Positions 36,044-44,228 of a stretch of DNA of 64,000 bases are shown one piece after another. The position numbers were made by a program, and so were the translations under genes. The stretch's first letter is position 1, and each line of letters starts with the position of its first letter. Source of the stretch: JBKHYJ01 sp046565505. Its GTDB lineage: Bacteria > Acidobacteriota > Blastocatellia > UBA7656. The DNA is taken from contig JBKHYJ010000034.1 of the NCBI GenBank assembly GCA_046565505.1, positions 1 through 64,000 of the forward strand, read 5' to 3'. The notes under the pieces were generated by a model that saw only the letters and a list, made by a program, of their open reading frames with translations, was not told the origin of the DNA and searched no databases.

Positions 36044-37537
36044 CTACCTGGCCGCGCGGTAGCCGCCGTTGGAGCGGATCACGCGGCCCTCTTCTTCGAG
36101 CTTCTCAAGGTGGGCGAGGGTCGAGCGCTCGGCCAGCCCGTACATAGCGGGGTTCACGTCCGTGTAGGCCGCCTCAACGATGGCACGCGGAAGGTATGCG
36201 CCCGCTTCGACTGCCGCCAGTATCTTGTTTTCGCGCATCGTGCGGTGCTCGACGTACTCTTCGAGCTTCTCGCGCGCGGAGCCGATGGCCGGGCCATGAG
36301 CAGGGAACAGCGAGGAAAGCTTCGGGAGCGCAAGCAGCCTGCGAAGCGATTCATAGTACTGGCGCATGTTGCCCTCGGGCGGGTCGATGACGACAGTCCC
36401 TATGCCCACGACGAGGTCGCCCGTCAGGATCGCCCCCGTGATCTCCTCGTAAAAGCACAGGTGTCCCCGCGTGTGGCCGGGCGTGTGAAGCGCGCGCAGC
36501 CTCCAGCCGGGCTCGCCCTCGATCTCGATTAATTCATCGTCTTCGACGAAGCGGTCAACTTTCACGGAATGTGCTATTCGCTCGGCCGTCAGGCGGTGAG
36601 TCGCAACGGGCACATTCAAGCGCCTGCTGAGGTGGGCGACGCCGCCCGTGTGATCCGGGTGGTGGTGGGTTATGAGTATCTCTCGCACCCTGCGGCCCTC
36701 CGCGACGAGGCCGTCGATGAAAGAGTCGAGCGCCGCCTGCTCTTCTTCATAAATCGACGCGGGGTCAATGACGATGAGGTCCCCCCCGCCGACCACGTAG
36801 CAATTCGTGTGCGTCGCCGGCGGCAGAGTCGGCGTCTTCACGGGGAAGAGGAATATGCCGGGCCGGAACTCTATGCGCCGCACCGTCCCGCGCCGCGCTT
36901 CAGGTATCTCGGTCAAGGCCCGCGACAGCCCATCGAGGCGGAGCGTGTTTTCCGCCAGCGTCCTGATGATGTAGAGCGTGGGCGGGGCCATTATGATTTC
37001 GCCGCGCTTCCACCTGTCGTACGCCTCCCCGGGCCTGACCCATTCGCCCGCCTCAAGCTCTCCTGTTTCAACCAGCGCGTCTTGCCCCTCCGGGAGCCAG
37101 GTGACGAAAAACCAGGTGTCAAACCTGCGCGGCGCGAAAGGCGGCGTCACCCACCGGCCCGCCTGCTCAAGCGACGAGCCTGCTATTTGTAAATCATCCT
37201 CTTCGAGTATCTGCCTGAAGCTCTTCGCCCCGGCCGCCAACTCGCGCCGCTTCTCCGCGATCCGCCCGGCCGAAAGCCGCTCGGCCCCCCGGGCGAGGAG
37301 CAGCCCCGTCTCTTCAAAAACCTCTCGCACCGCGCAAGCGCGCAAGGCCGCGGCGTCCGCGTCTTCGCACTCGCTGACGGGAATGTCCGCGTCTTCTTTA
37401 TCGAGCTGCCCGCCGGGGAACGCGTGAAATCCCCCCATAAACATCAGCTTCGGGCTCCGCTTCACCCAGAACACTTTCGGGTCGTGGCGGTCTTTGAGGA
37501 TTATTATTGAGCCTGCGTCTTTAGGTGTAGCTGCCAT
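36044..37537 (-). CDS. Nudix hydrolase fused to a metallo-beta-lactamase domain
   Basis: 497 residues from ATG 37537; sequence further upstream is not conserved-looking. Residues about 10-240 are a Nudix domain with the box residues REVFEETG. Residues about 265-430 are a metallo-beta-lactamase domain with zinc motif THHHPDH, downstream His in HTPGHTRGH and Asp in LTGDLV. The last 80 residues form a LACTB2-like winged-helix tail. LACTB2 is an endoribonuclease; Nudix enzymes cleave nucleoside diphosphate derivatives. The combined substrate is unknown to me. Monocistronic. Confidence 0.9.
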   Translation of the reverse strand: MAATPKDAGSIIILKDRHDPKVFWVKRSPKLMFMGGFHAFPGGQLDKEDADIPVSECEDADAAALRACAVREVFEETGLLLARGAERLSAGRIAEKRRELAAGAKSFRQILEEDDLQIAGSSLEQAGRWVTPPFAPRRFDTWFFVTWLPEGQDALVETGELEAGEWVRPGEAYDRWKRGEIIMAPPTLYIIRTLAENTLRLDGLSRALTEIPEARRGTVRRIEFRPGIFLFPVKTPTLPPATHTNCYVVGGGDLIVIDPASIYEEEQAALDSFIDGLVAEGRRVREILITHHHPDHTGGVAHLSRRLNVPVATHRLTAERIAHSVKVDRFVEDDELIEIEGEPGWRLRALHTPGHTRGHLCFYEEITGAILTGDLVVGIGTVVIDPPEGNMRQYYESLRRLLALPKLSSLFPAHGPAIGSAREKLEEYVEHRTMRENKILAAVEAGAYLPRAIVEAAYTDVNPAMYGLAERSTLAHLEKLEEEGRVIRSNGGYRAAR

Positions 37538-37696
37538 AACCGTCAATATAGCACGAATCAATCCCGGCCCGCACAGGGCCCTCGGGCGGCCGGCGATTTC
37601 GATTTCGCGCGCCAGATGTTCGGCCTCTACGGGGGCCATAGGCGCATAGCCGCGGCCGCACCGCCGCCCCGGCCCGCGTGACGCGGCTCTATCTTC

Positions 37697-37726
37697 TTGA
37701 CACCCCAATCGGGCGCACCCTACAAT
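37697..37726 (+). promoter_or_regulatory. Promoter of the subtilisin-like protease gene
   Basis: TTGACA (37697-37702), an 18-bp spacer and TACAAT (37721-37726). Transcription would start near 37733, only about 20-40 nt before the possible start codons. Confidence 0.7.
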
Positions 37727-37751
37727 TCAAACCGCGCGCAGTCCCCCTGCT

Positions 37752-39212
37752 ATGCGGATAGGAGCTACATTGATAATGCGATCCGGGGGTTTCCTCTCTG
37801 TGAGATTCTATCTGGCTTTCGCCTGTCTTTTTATACTGACGTTGTCATTCCTTTCCCCGCTGAGCCGCCTTGCGGTCGTCGCGCACTCGGACGATTCCGA
37901 GCCGCAGGAGCTTGAAGCGTTTCAAGGTTACCTCGACCCAGCGCCGCGCGGCATGGGCATTCGTTACGCGTGGACGCTGCCGGGCGGCCACGGCGAGAAC
38001 GTCCGCATAGTTGATATAGAGTACAATTGGAATCTTAACCACAACGACCTCGTTCACGTAACGTCTGACCTCTTCATCTTCGTCAAAGGCGTGAACCCGC
38101 TGCCCGAGCAAGTCCTGAACGAAGGGAATAAAAATCATGGGACGGCGGTGCTCGGCGAACTGGCCGCCGCGCCCGACGGGGTCGGCGTGACCGGAATAGC
38201 TTATGGGGCGAAGCTGGGGCTGATAAACCCGCTCACACAAGGCACCGTGCCCGACGTGGCAGGGGCCATCAACCGAGCCGCTTCGATCCTCGGCCCGGGC
38301 GACGTGATTTTATTAGAGCAGCAATCATTCGCCGGGCCGCGGCTTGACCTGCAGGCGGGGCGGGGGCTTCTGCCGATCGAATACGAGCCGGAGGTCTTCG
38401 CCGCGGTCAAAGCGGCGACGAACAAAGGCATCGTCGTAGTCGAATCGGCGGGGAACGGTTTTGAAAACCTCGACCACCCCATCTACGGCGGGCTGTTCGA
38501 CCGAAAGAGGCGGGACTCGGGCGCGATAATCGTCGGCGCGGGCTTGCCCGAAGGCGGGGTGTACGGGCCCGGGCCTGACCTGACGCGGACGGAGGAGTCT
38601 AACTACGGCTCATGCGTTGACGTGCAGGGCTGGGGCCGGTTCGTCGCCACGACGGGGTATGGCGACTTGCGGCGCGAGCAGGGCGAGAATAACTGGTACA
38701 CGGACCTCTTCGGCGCAACGTCCGGGGCCACGGCGATGGTCGCCGGCGCGGCCGCCGTGCTTCAGAGCATAGTCAAAGGGCGCGGCCTGCCGCCGCTCAG
38801 CCCTGCCATGTTGCGGCGGCTGTTGATCATGACGGGGACCCCTCAGACGAGCGGCCTCAACGAGCGCATAGGCCCGCGCCCGAACGTCCGCGCGGCGGTC
38901 GCCTCGCTCGACGCCGGCGCGTCGGCGGCGGAGCCCAGGATAACAGAGGTCAAGTTCAAGAAGTCGGGCGGGAAGCTCATAGTCGATGGCGAGAATTTTT
39001 TGCCCGGCGATTCCGTAATCGAGATAGACGGCCAGGCGGCCCCCCGCTTTAAGTACCCTTCCGGCTACGTGCTATCGAACGGCACGATTACTCGCATAAT
39101 GACGAAGGGCGACGTTAGCGAAATGATCCCGCGCGGCGTCGAGGTTTCTATAACCGTCTTCACCCCGAGCACGGGCAAGCGGTCTGAATCATTCTCTTAC
39201 CGCCGCGACTGA
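37752..39212 (+). CDS. Exported S8 (subtilisin-like) serine protease
   Basis: 486 residues from ATG 37752; a GGAG at 37761 better serves TTG 37770 or ATG 37776, so the true start may be 6-8 codons in. A signal peptide (hydrophobic to about residue 43) leads into an S8 domain. Its triad fits Asp88 in VRIVDIEYN, His129 in NHGTAVLG and Ser324 in GATSGATAMVAG, with oxyanion Asn235 in ESAGNG. The aspartate context is DIE rather than the usual DTG. Residues about 398-486 form an IPT/TIG-like beta domain. It should act in the periplasm or outside. Confidence 0.9.
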   Translation: MRIGATLIMRSGGFLSVRFYLAFACLFILTLSFLSPLSRLAVVAHSDDSEPQELEAFQGYLDPAPRGMGIRYAWTLPGGHGENVRIVDIEYNWNLNHNDLVHVTSDLFIFVKGVNPLPEQVLNEGNKNHGTAVLGELAAAPDGVGVTGIAYGAKLGLINPLTQGTVPDVAGAINRAASILGPGDVILLEQQSFAGPRLDLQAGRGLLPIEYEPEVFAAVKAATNKGIVVVESAGNGFENLDHPIYGGLFDRKRRDSGAIIVGAGLPEGGVYGPGPDLTRTEESNYGSCVDVQGWGRFVATTGYGDLRREQGENNWYTDLFGATSGATAMVAGAAAVLQSIVKGRGLPPLSPAMLRRLLIMTGTPQTSGLNERIGPRPNVRAAVASLDAGASAAEPRITEVKFKKSGGKLIVDGENFLPGDSVIEIDGQAAPRFKYPSGYVLSNGTITRIMTKGDVSEMIPRGVEVSITVFTPSTGKRSESFSYRRD

Positions 39213-39512
39213 TGACCGCGCCGTGACTGCCGCGCGACCACTATCAGCCGCGCACGTTCTCCCCGGGGGGTCACCGGGGCTGCCTGATCGTTAAAGCGCA
39301 GGTGACTTATCGCCCGAAACGCCCAACCGACTTAAACACCCTGTAACCCTGAACCTGCCCGCACAGTGAAAGCCGATTCTTGATGGCGGTGGCACAGCTA
39401 TTGCCCCTTAGATGAGCGTCCGACAGAGACTTGAAATTCCATAAAGCCTTACGCGGCCTTTAAGCATTGCGCAGCGGCGGCGTTTGTTAACCAAAGATTA
39501 AAGGAGACCAGA
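39213..39512. other. Intergenic region with one hairpin
   Basis: 300 bp. CCCCGG (39261-39266) and CCGGGG (39274-39279) form a 6-bp stem about 50 bp after the protease stop, without a T tract: a weak terminator candidate. I see no gene and no clear promoter, although the next gene must be read from here. Confidence 0.45.
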
Positions 39513-40058
39513 ATGGCAGAGACAACAAGTACGAGAACGGGACGATCACGTATGATAACTGGAATGTTTAGAGACAGAGACAGCGCGGAGTCCGCGTATC
39601 GTTCTCTGAGTGATCGCGGTTATACGAAGGATGATATCAACTTGATGATGTCCGAGGACACGCGCAAGAAATACTTCGACGACGATGACCGTAAAGGCGA
39701 TACCGAGCTTGGCAGCAAGGCCCTGGAAGGCGCCGGCGTCGGCGCGGGCATAGGCGGCACTATAGGCGCGATCCTGGCGGGCGTCGCGGCGGTCGGCACG
39801 CTCGCCATACCCGGAGTCGGGTTGATCGCGGCCGGCCCCATCGCGGCGGCCCTAGCGGGCGCGGGGGCGGGCGGCGCCGCCGGCGGATTGATCGGCGCGC
39901 TAGTCGGGGCGGGCATACCTGAAGACCGCGCGAAGCTTTATGAAAGGGGCGTGAGAGAAGGCGGGATAGTGATGGGGGTCGAGCCCCGGTCGGACGAGGA
40001 CGCTGAATACTTCGAGGACGAGTGGAAGCGCAATCGCGGCGAACACATTTACCGCTAA
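39513..40058 (+). CDS. General-stress-type protein with glycine-zipper membrane region
   Basis: 181 residues. The N terminus (about 14-50, ITGMFRDRDSAESAYRSLSDRGYTKDDINLM) matches the general stress protein 17M-like fold. The middle is a Gly/Ala-rich glycine-zipper pair of hydrophobic stretches (about 73-130). The C terminus repeats an acidic EDRAKLYERGVREGGIVMGVE segment typical of this family. An AAGGAG site precedes ATG 39513. The role is probably stress protection at the membrane; the biochemistry is unknown. It is followed by a hemerythrin gene after a hairpin. Confidence 0.85.
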   Translation: MAETTSTRTGRSRMITGMFRDRDSAESAYRSLSDRGYTKDDINLMMSEDTRKKYFDDDDRKGDTELGSKALEGAGVGAGIGGTIGAILAGVAAVGTLAIPGVGLIAAGPIAAALAGAGAGGAAGGLIGALVGAGIPEDRAKLYERGVREGGIVMGVEPRSDEDAEYFEDEWKRNRGEHIYR

Positions 40059-40079
40059 TTCCGTGATCATTTTAATTCC

Positions 40080-40104
40080 AGGAGGCCCGCGGCATGGGCC
40101 TCCT
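40080..40104. terminator. Perfect 9-bp stem-loop
   Basis: AGGAGGCCC (40080-40088) and GGGCCTCCT (40096-40104) around a 7-base loop, 22 bp after the stress-protein stop and 50 bp before the hemerythrin start. It lacks a U tract. It may end the first message or tune read-through. Confidence 0.6.
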
Positions 40105-40153
40105 GAGCTCAAAATCACATGTAAGCAGGACGCGCACAGGGGGGTAATCAACT

Positions 40154-40606
40154 ATGAATCCTTTTGAAATTTTGAAAGAAGATCACAAGGCGATTCGGAG
40201 CCTTTTTGAGAAGCTTGAGCCCACGACAGAGCGGGCGCTCAAAACACGCGAAGAGTTCTACGGCAAGCTCAGGTCGGAGCTTGACGCGCACGCGCGGCTA
40301 GAAGAGACGATACTCTACCCGACACTGAAAGAGATCGAAAAGACGCGAGACCTCACGCTCGAAGGGTTAGAGGAACACCGCCTCGCCAAGCAGTTGCTCG
40401 GCGAGCTGACTATGCTGCCCAAAGACACCGAGCAGTGGACCGCGAAGTATACCGTGCTGCAAGAGAGCGTCGAGCATCACCTTGAGGAGGAAGAAGGCGA
40501 ACTGTTCAAGCAGGCGCGCTCGGCCTTGAGCAAAGCGGAGCTCGACGACCTCGCCGCGCGATTGGAGGCGGAGAAGAAAAAACAGATGGCGGCGGGACAG
40601 AGGTAA
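40154..40606 (+). CDS. Hemerythrin-domain protein
   Basis: 150 residues of four-helix-bundle character. Candidate di-iron ligands are His in LKEDHKAI, His and Glu in DAHARLEETILYP, His in EEHRLAKQ, and His and Glu in ESVEHHLEEEEGELF, matching the hemerythrin HHE pattern. Family members bind oxygen, nitric oxide or iron, or protect iron-sulfur clusters. It is cytoplasmic. It lies behind a stress protein, which fits redox or stress defence. Confidence 0.9.
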   Translation: MNPFEILKEDHKAIRSLFEKLEPTTERALKTREEFYGKLRSELDAHARLEETILYPTLKEIEKTRDLTLEGLEEHRLAKQLLGELTMLPKDTEQWTAKYTVLQESVEHHLEEEEGELFKQARSALSKAELDDLAARLEAEKKKQMAAGQR

Positions 40607-40663
40607 CCGCGCGGCGACTGGATTATCTAGACCGGGGGCGGGGCCGGCCCGCCCCGCGTTGAT

Positions 40664-41527
40664 TCAGAGGAAGATTTTAAGGTCCGATTCCGCGAGCCTG
40701 ACGGCCGCGCGCGCGCCGAATCGGAATAAGTACCGGGTCCGGGAGCCATCCAGGTAAAGCTCGCCTTCGGGCATCTTCGACGCGACGACTATCTTATCGC
40801 CTTCGCCGAGCAGGCCCCGCGTCAGCTTATAATTCCTGCCGCGCTCGCGGTAGAGCTCTCTAATCAGGTACTGCATGCGCCGCGACCCTTGCGACATGGC
40901 CCGGCCGCCCGCGGACAATATCCCCGCAGTCGATCCCGCCGCGGTCGAAATCCACACGCCCGAGCTGCGGTGCTCTTCGCTAGCGCCGCCGACCCTGATA
41001 ATGTACCGCGTAGTCGCCGCCGGGCACTTGTGGGCTATGAGCACGTCGTTAAGCGCCAGCTCAGGCAGTTGCCTCCCGTCGAGCGAGACGGCGAGCCTCG
41101 CGAGCCTCTTCGGCCGCGTATCCCCGCGTAGTATGCGGCCGAGCACCCTTTTGAAATCGCCCCTGCGGGCGAAGCAGAAATGGCCTACGCTGTCTTTTGG
41201 CGCTGAATTGACGCCGAGCATCACGCCGTCCCTTACGAAATGTGACGAGTTTAACACCGTCGCGTCACCGCCGACGCCGATGACGAGGTCGGCGTCGGCC
41301 AGCATTCTTTTCTCCGACGGCTTGAATTTATGCGCGGGCACCTCGGAGAATTCGACGCCCAGCGCCTTGAGTGATTGGCGGACGTGGTCCGCCGTGCGCC
41401 GGTGCTCGTCGTGGGCGTGAACGAGCCTCCGCGCGGTCACATCGCCGCGGTTCGCCAGGCGCGCGGCGCGGCCGCTTTCGACGATGGCGGACCGTTTTAT
41501 GACGAGCACGCAGGTTTTTATCTCCAC
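40664..41527 (-). CDS. Divergent NAD kinase-like protein
   Basis: 287 residues from GTG 41527; an ATG at 41584 lies inside the terminator hairpin of the upstream gene, so I prefer the later start. The nucleotide motif reads GVGGDATVLNSS, where NAD kinases have GGDGT. Further family marks are LGVNSAPKDSVGHF, LNDVLIAHK (NNE region) and the STAAGSTAGILSAGG segment. NAD kinase makes NADP from NAD and ATP. The Gly-to-Ala change and altered neighbours suggest a distant branch, possibly with altered donor or substrate. Confidence 0.8.
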   Translation of the reverse strand: MEIKTCVLVIKRSAIVESGRAARLANRGDVTARRLVHAHDEHRRTADHVRQSLKALGVEFSEVPAHKFKPSEKRMLADADLVIGVGGDATVLNSSHFVRDGVMLGVNSAPKDSVGHFCFARRGDFKRVLGRILRGDTRPKRLARLAVSLDGRQLPELALNDVLIAHKCPAATTRYIIRVGGASEEHRSSGVWISTAAGSTAGILSAGGRAMSQGSRRMQYLIRELYRERGRNYKLTRGLLGEGDKIVVASKMPEGELYLDGSRTRYLFRFGARAAVRLAESDLKIFL

Positions 41528-41555
41528 CCGATTGCCTCGACCCTCTCCGCAATGA

Positions 41556-41585
41556 AATGAGGCCACCCATGCGAGCGGCCTCATT
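41556..41585 (-). terminator. Hairpin after the amidohydrolase gene
   Basis: AATGAGGCC (41556-41564) and GGCCTCATT (41577-41585) form a perfect 9-bp stem 24 bp beyond the amidohydrolase stop. No long T run follows. It separates the amidohydrolase from the NAD kinase-like gene. Confidence 0.65.
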
Positions 41586-41608
41586 CGATTCGACCTAGCG
41601 GGCGCGTC

Positions 41609-43090
41609 CTACTTCCCGAACACCCACCCGTATTGCGTGTTCGACGGCAGGCCGCCTTCGTTGCGGTACTCCGCCTTCAGCTTCGTGACGTAGTCATTCG
41701 GGATGGCGTTCATCTTCGCCCTCACGTCCACGCCGTAGACCCGGGCGGAGTTCAGGCCCAGTATCTTGTCCTTCACGTCCTTAGTCAGAGGCTTGTAGCC
41801 GAACCGCTTCATCAGCGCTTCGGGCATCTGGAACCTGCGGAACGCTTCGATCTGCCATTGGGGCGACCCCCACCATATAGAATCCGTCCCCCACAGGACA
41901 TGGTCCGGGCCGAACGCGTCCAGTATCATCCCGAGGATGTGGCCGCAGAGCATAGGGCTGGTGATGACCGTCATGCCGAAGGTCGAGCCCAGCTCCATGT
42001 AGACGTTCGTCATCTTGGGGTTCTTTTTCCTCGCCTCGCAGATGTCTGACACCCACGGGATGTAAGACGAGTCCTTGAAGTCATTCTCGGCCGCGGCCAG
42101 CCCCGCGTCCGGCCCTTTGAAGCCCGAGTGGTAAAGAATGAAAGTGAGGTCGGGGAAATCCGCCGCCGCCTTCGGCACGTCCTTCGGGCTGCAATGCTCT
42201 ATGTTGAAGCCGGGCAGCGGCAGCCCCTTGTGAACGCAGATGGTCTTTATGTTCGCCTTGCGCGCAAGCTCGAACGTCGGGTATGCGACCTTCTCGTCGT
42301 CGAGCCACCAGCCCTCGCGGCCGGGCCCGAGCGGCTGGCCCGGGTAGCCCTTCCACGCCTCGATCTTCATCTGCTCCGCCTGCCTGTGCATGTAGTCCAT
42401 GTTGCTCGACCCGAGGTCGGGCGAGAACAGCCCGTGGCTCACGAGGCGGCGCGAGCGGGCCAGCCCGTTTATCTTCGCGCGCGTCTCGATCATGTCGGCC
42501 GGCGGCAGGATGTTGGTGTTGTCCGTGGGCGACGGGAAGCCCGAGATGACCGCCACGACCGTGTCGCTGTCGAGGAAAATCTCCTTGATGTAGTTCTCCA
42601 GGTAGAGGTCTTCCATCTTGTGCTCGCGGCCCTTGAGGTCCGGGTTCCAGGACTCTGCCCTGCGGCGATAGCCGAGGAGCGGCAGGACCTTCCGCCCGGC
42701 GGAAACGTGGTGCGTCTGAATGTCCATGATGAACTGGTTCTTGGGCCACTTCTCCGCGTACGCGGTTGCCTCAAGCATCTCGCTCGCCTCCACGTCGAAG
42801 AACTTCCCGAAGACCGAATTCATCGCGACGAACGCCGCCGCCATGCCGCCGGACGTGGCGAGAAACTGCCGCCGGCTTACGCCCAGCAACTTCGCGTTGC
42901 GGTCTGCGAGCGCCGTCAGGTGATTCTCGACGCGCTTCTGTTTTTCGGTCTGCGGGAGCGGGGCGTACTCTTCGTTCGATATCACCTGCGTCGGGATAGG
43001 GAGATTTAAGTCCCTATCGTCATCGAAATCAATTTTGCGAATCCATCGCCCGGCCGCGCGCCGCGCCTGTGCGGACTTAGCTCTTTTCAC
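41609..43090 (-). CDS. Amidohydrolase-family protein with an internal Tat motif
   Basis: 493 residues. Residues about 115-480 are a TIM-barrel Amidohydrolase_2 domain: metal motif MDIQTHHV, then ICVHKGLPLPGF, FILYHSG and WGTDSIWWGSPQ with the barrel-end aspartate. The family includes decarboxylases and hydrolases acting on aromatic acids; the substrate is unknown. A twin-arginine motif, SRRQFLATSGG with a following hydrophobic stretch, lies at about residues 72-95, so if exported by Tat the n-region would be unusually long. No other start with a better ribosome site was found. Confidence 0.86.
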   Translation of the reverse strand: MKRAKSAQARRAAGRWIRKIDFDDDRDLNLPIPTQVISNEEYAPLPQTEKQKRVENHLTALADRNAKLLGVSRRQFLATSGGMAAAFVAMNSVFGKFFDVEASEMLEATAYAEKWPKNQFIMDIQTHHVSAGRKVLPLLGYRRRAESWNPDLKGREHKMEDLYLENYIKEIFLDSDTVVAVISGFPSPTDNTNILPPADMIETRAKINGLARSRRLVSHGLFSPDLGSSNMDYMHRQAEQMKIEAWKGYPGQPLGPGREGWWLDDEKVAYPTFELARKANIKTICVHKGLPLPGFNIEHCSPKDVPKAAADFPDLTFILYHSGFKGPDAGLAAAENDFKDSSYIPWVSDICEARKKNPKMTNVYMELGSTFGMTVITSPMLCGHILGMILDAFGPDHVLWGTDSIWWGSPQWQIEAFRRFQMPEALMKRFGYKPLTKDVKDKILGLNSARVYGVDVRAKMNAIPNDYVTKLKAEYRNEGGLPSNTQYGWVFGK

Positions 43091-43250
43091 TGTTAACCCT
43101 CCCTCGGTTTGCTAGCTGGTTATTATTGCTCGAACCTTGCTTATGAAAATGAATCCACTGGTTTCAGACTTTATACAAGAGGCCCGGTGAATAATCAACT
43201 TCCGGGCACACATGCCATTCCCGGATGAGCGCGTCGCGCGTGCTCGCGGC

Positions 43251-44123
43251 CTAGTCTTTGAGCTTTTTGAACGGGTGCTCGAAGCTCAGGTAGATGAACA
43301 GGCCGCGCTCGCCGCGGCTCGGGCCGAGGCCGATTTGCGCCGCGAGGCCGGGGACTATTTGAAGCCCGCTTTTGAAATTATGAGCCCACCGCACGCCGGG
43401 GCTTAAGAGGAGGGTGTTTTCGCGTTGCTTCAAGTCGCGGCCGATTACAGATTCCTCGCTCTGCCAGAAGGTTTCCAGCATGACGTTGAAATTCGGCGCG
43501 GCCAGCCAGATGAAGCTCTGGCCGAGGTTGAAGTCTTTAAGCGTCGCCTTGTCGCCCCGCTCATTTCTGGCCGAGGGCGTGACCGTCGTGCCGGCGTTCC
43601 AGTGTGTGACCAGGCGGTCCGACACGACCACGCTCAAGGGGATATTCACCTGAACGCCAGTCGCGCCCGCGCCCAGCCCCTTTTTCTCGTCCCCCGTCGG
43701 CAGCAGCAAGCTGAGCCTCGGGGCGAGCGCCACGCGCGCGTCTCCGTTGCCGGCGAGCTGGTAGCGGTAGTTTATCGCCACGTCGCCGAGCCCCTCGCGC
43801 CTGCCCTCGGGTCCGCTCACCCCCTGCGCAGGTATCGTAAAGCTGAACTGGTGCTTTTGGCTGAACACGGGCCATTCCTGCGTGAAGGTGTAAACCCAGT
43901 CGCCGCCACGCCGCCGCGTGAAAGTGTTGATGTGCTGAACCACGCCCTCTTCCTGGTTGTACGCTTCTTCGATCAAGAAGCTGTTGTCTTGAATCGGCTT
44001 CGGTTTGGGGGGGGGCGTGTTTTGCGGGTAAGGGGCTGCGCCTTGCCGCGCCGCGCACTCGCAAGCCAGTGCGAGCAGTGCGAGCAGTGCGGCGGCGGGC
44101 AGTGACGGTTTCCCGGACTTCAT
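43251..44123 (-). CDS. Secreted protein, probable outer-membrane beta-barrel
   Basis: 290 residues. A signal peptide (LPAAALLALLALACECAA) is followed by a proline-rich linker and alternating polar/hydrophobic strands (HQFSFTIPAQ, GDVAINYRYQLAG, ARVALAPRLSLLLPTGD, LFIYLSFEHPF). This pattern fits the Pfam transporter/phenol-degradation MetA-pathway-like outer membrane family. It has no terminal aromatic residue, so barrel insertion is inferred only. A 9-bp DNA repeat (GTGCGAGCA) near 44070-44095 encodes part of the signal peptide. Confidence 0.65.
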   Translation of the reverse strand: MKSGKPSLPAAALLALLALACECAARQGAAPYPQNTPPPKPKPIQDNSFLIEEAYNQEEGVVQHINTFTRRRGGDWVYTFTQEWPVFSQKHQFSFTIPAQGVSGPEGRREGLGDVAINYRYQLAGNGDARVALAPRLSLLLPTGDEKKGLGAGATGVQVNIPLSVVVSDRLVTHWNAGTTVTPSARNERGDKATLKDFNLGQSFIWLAAPNFNVMLETFWQSEESVIGRDLKQRENTLLLSPGVRWAHNFKSGLQIVPGLAAQIGLGPSRGERGLFIYLSFEHPFKKLKD

Positions 44124-44228
44124 AGCTTCATCCTTCCAGAGTAATGGCCGCGGCTCCCGGCGGCCGCGACCGGCGGGCGTTTGAGTCGGAGGCCGAAACT
44201 TGGCAGCACCTGGCCCCCGGAAAATGGG

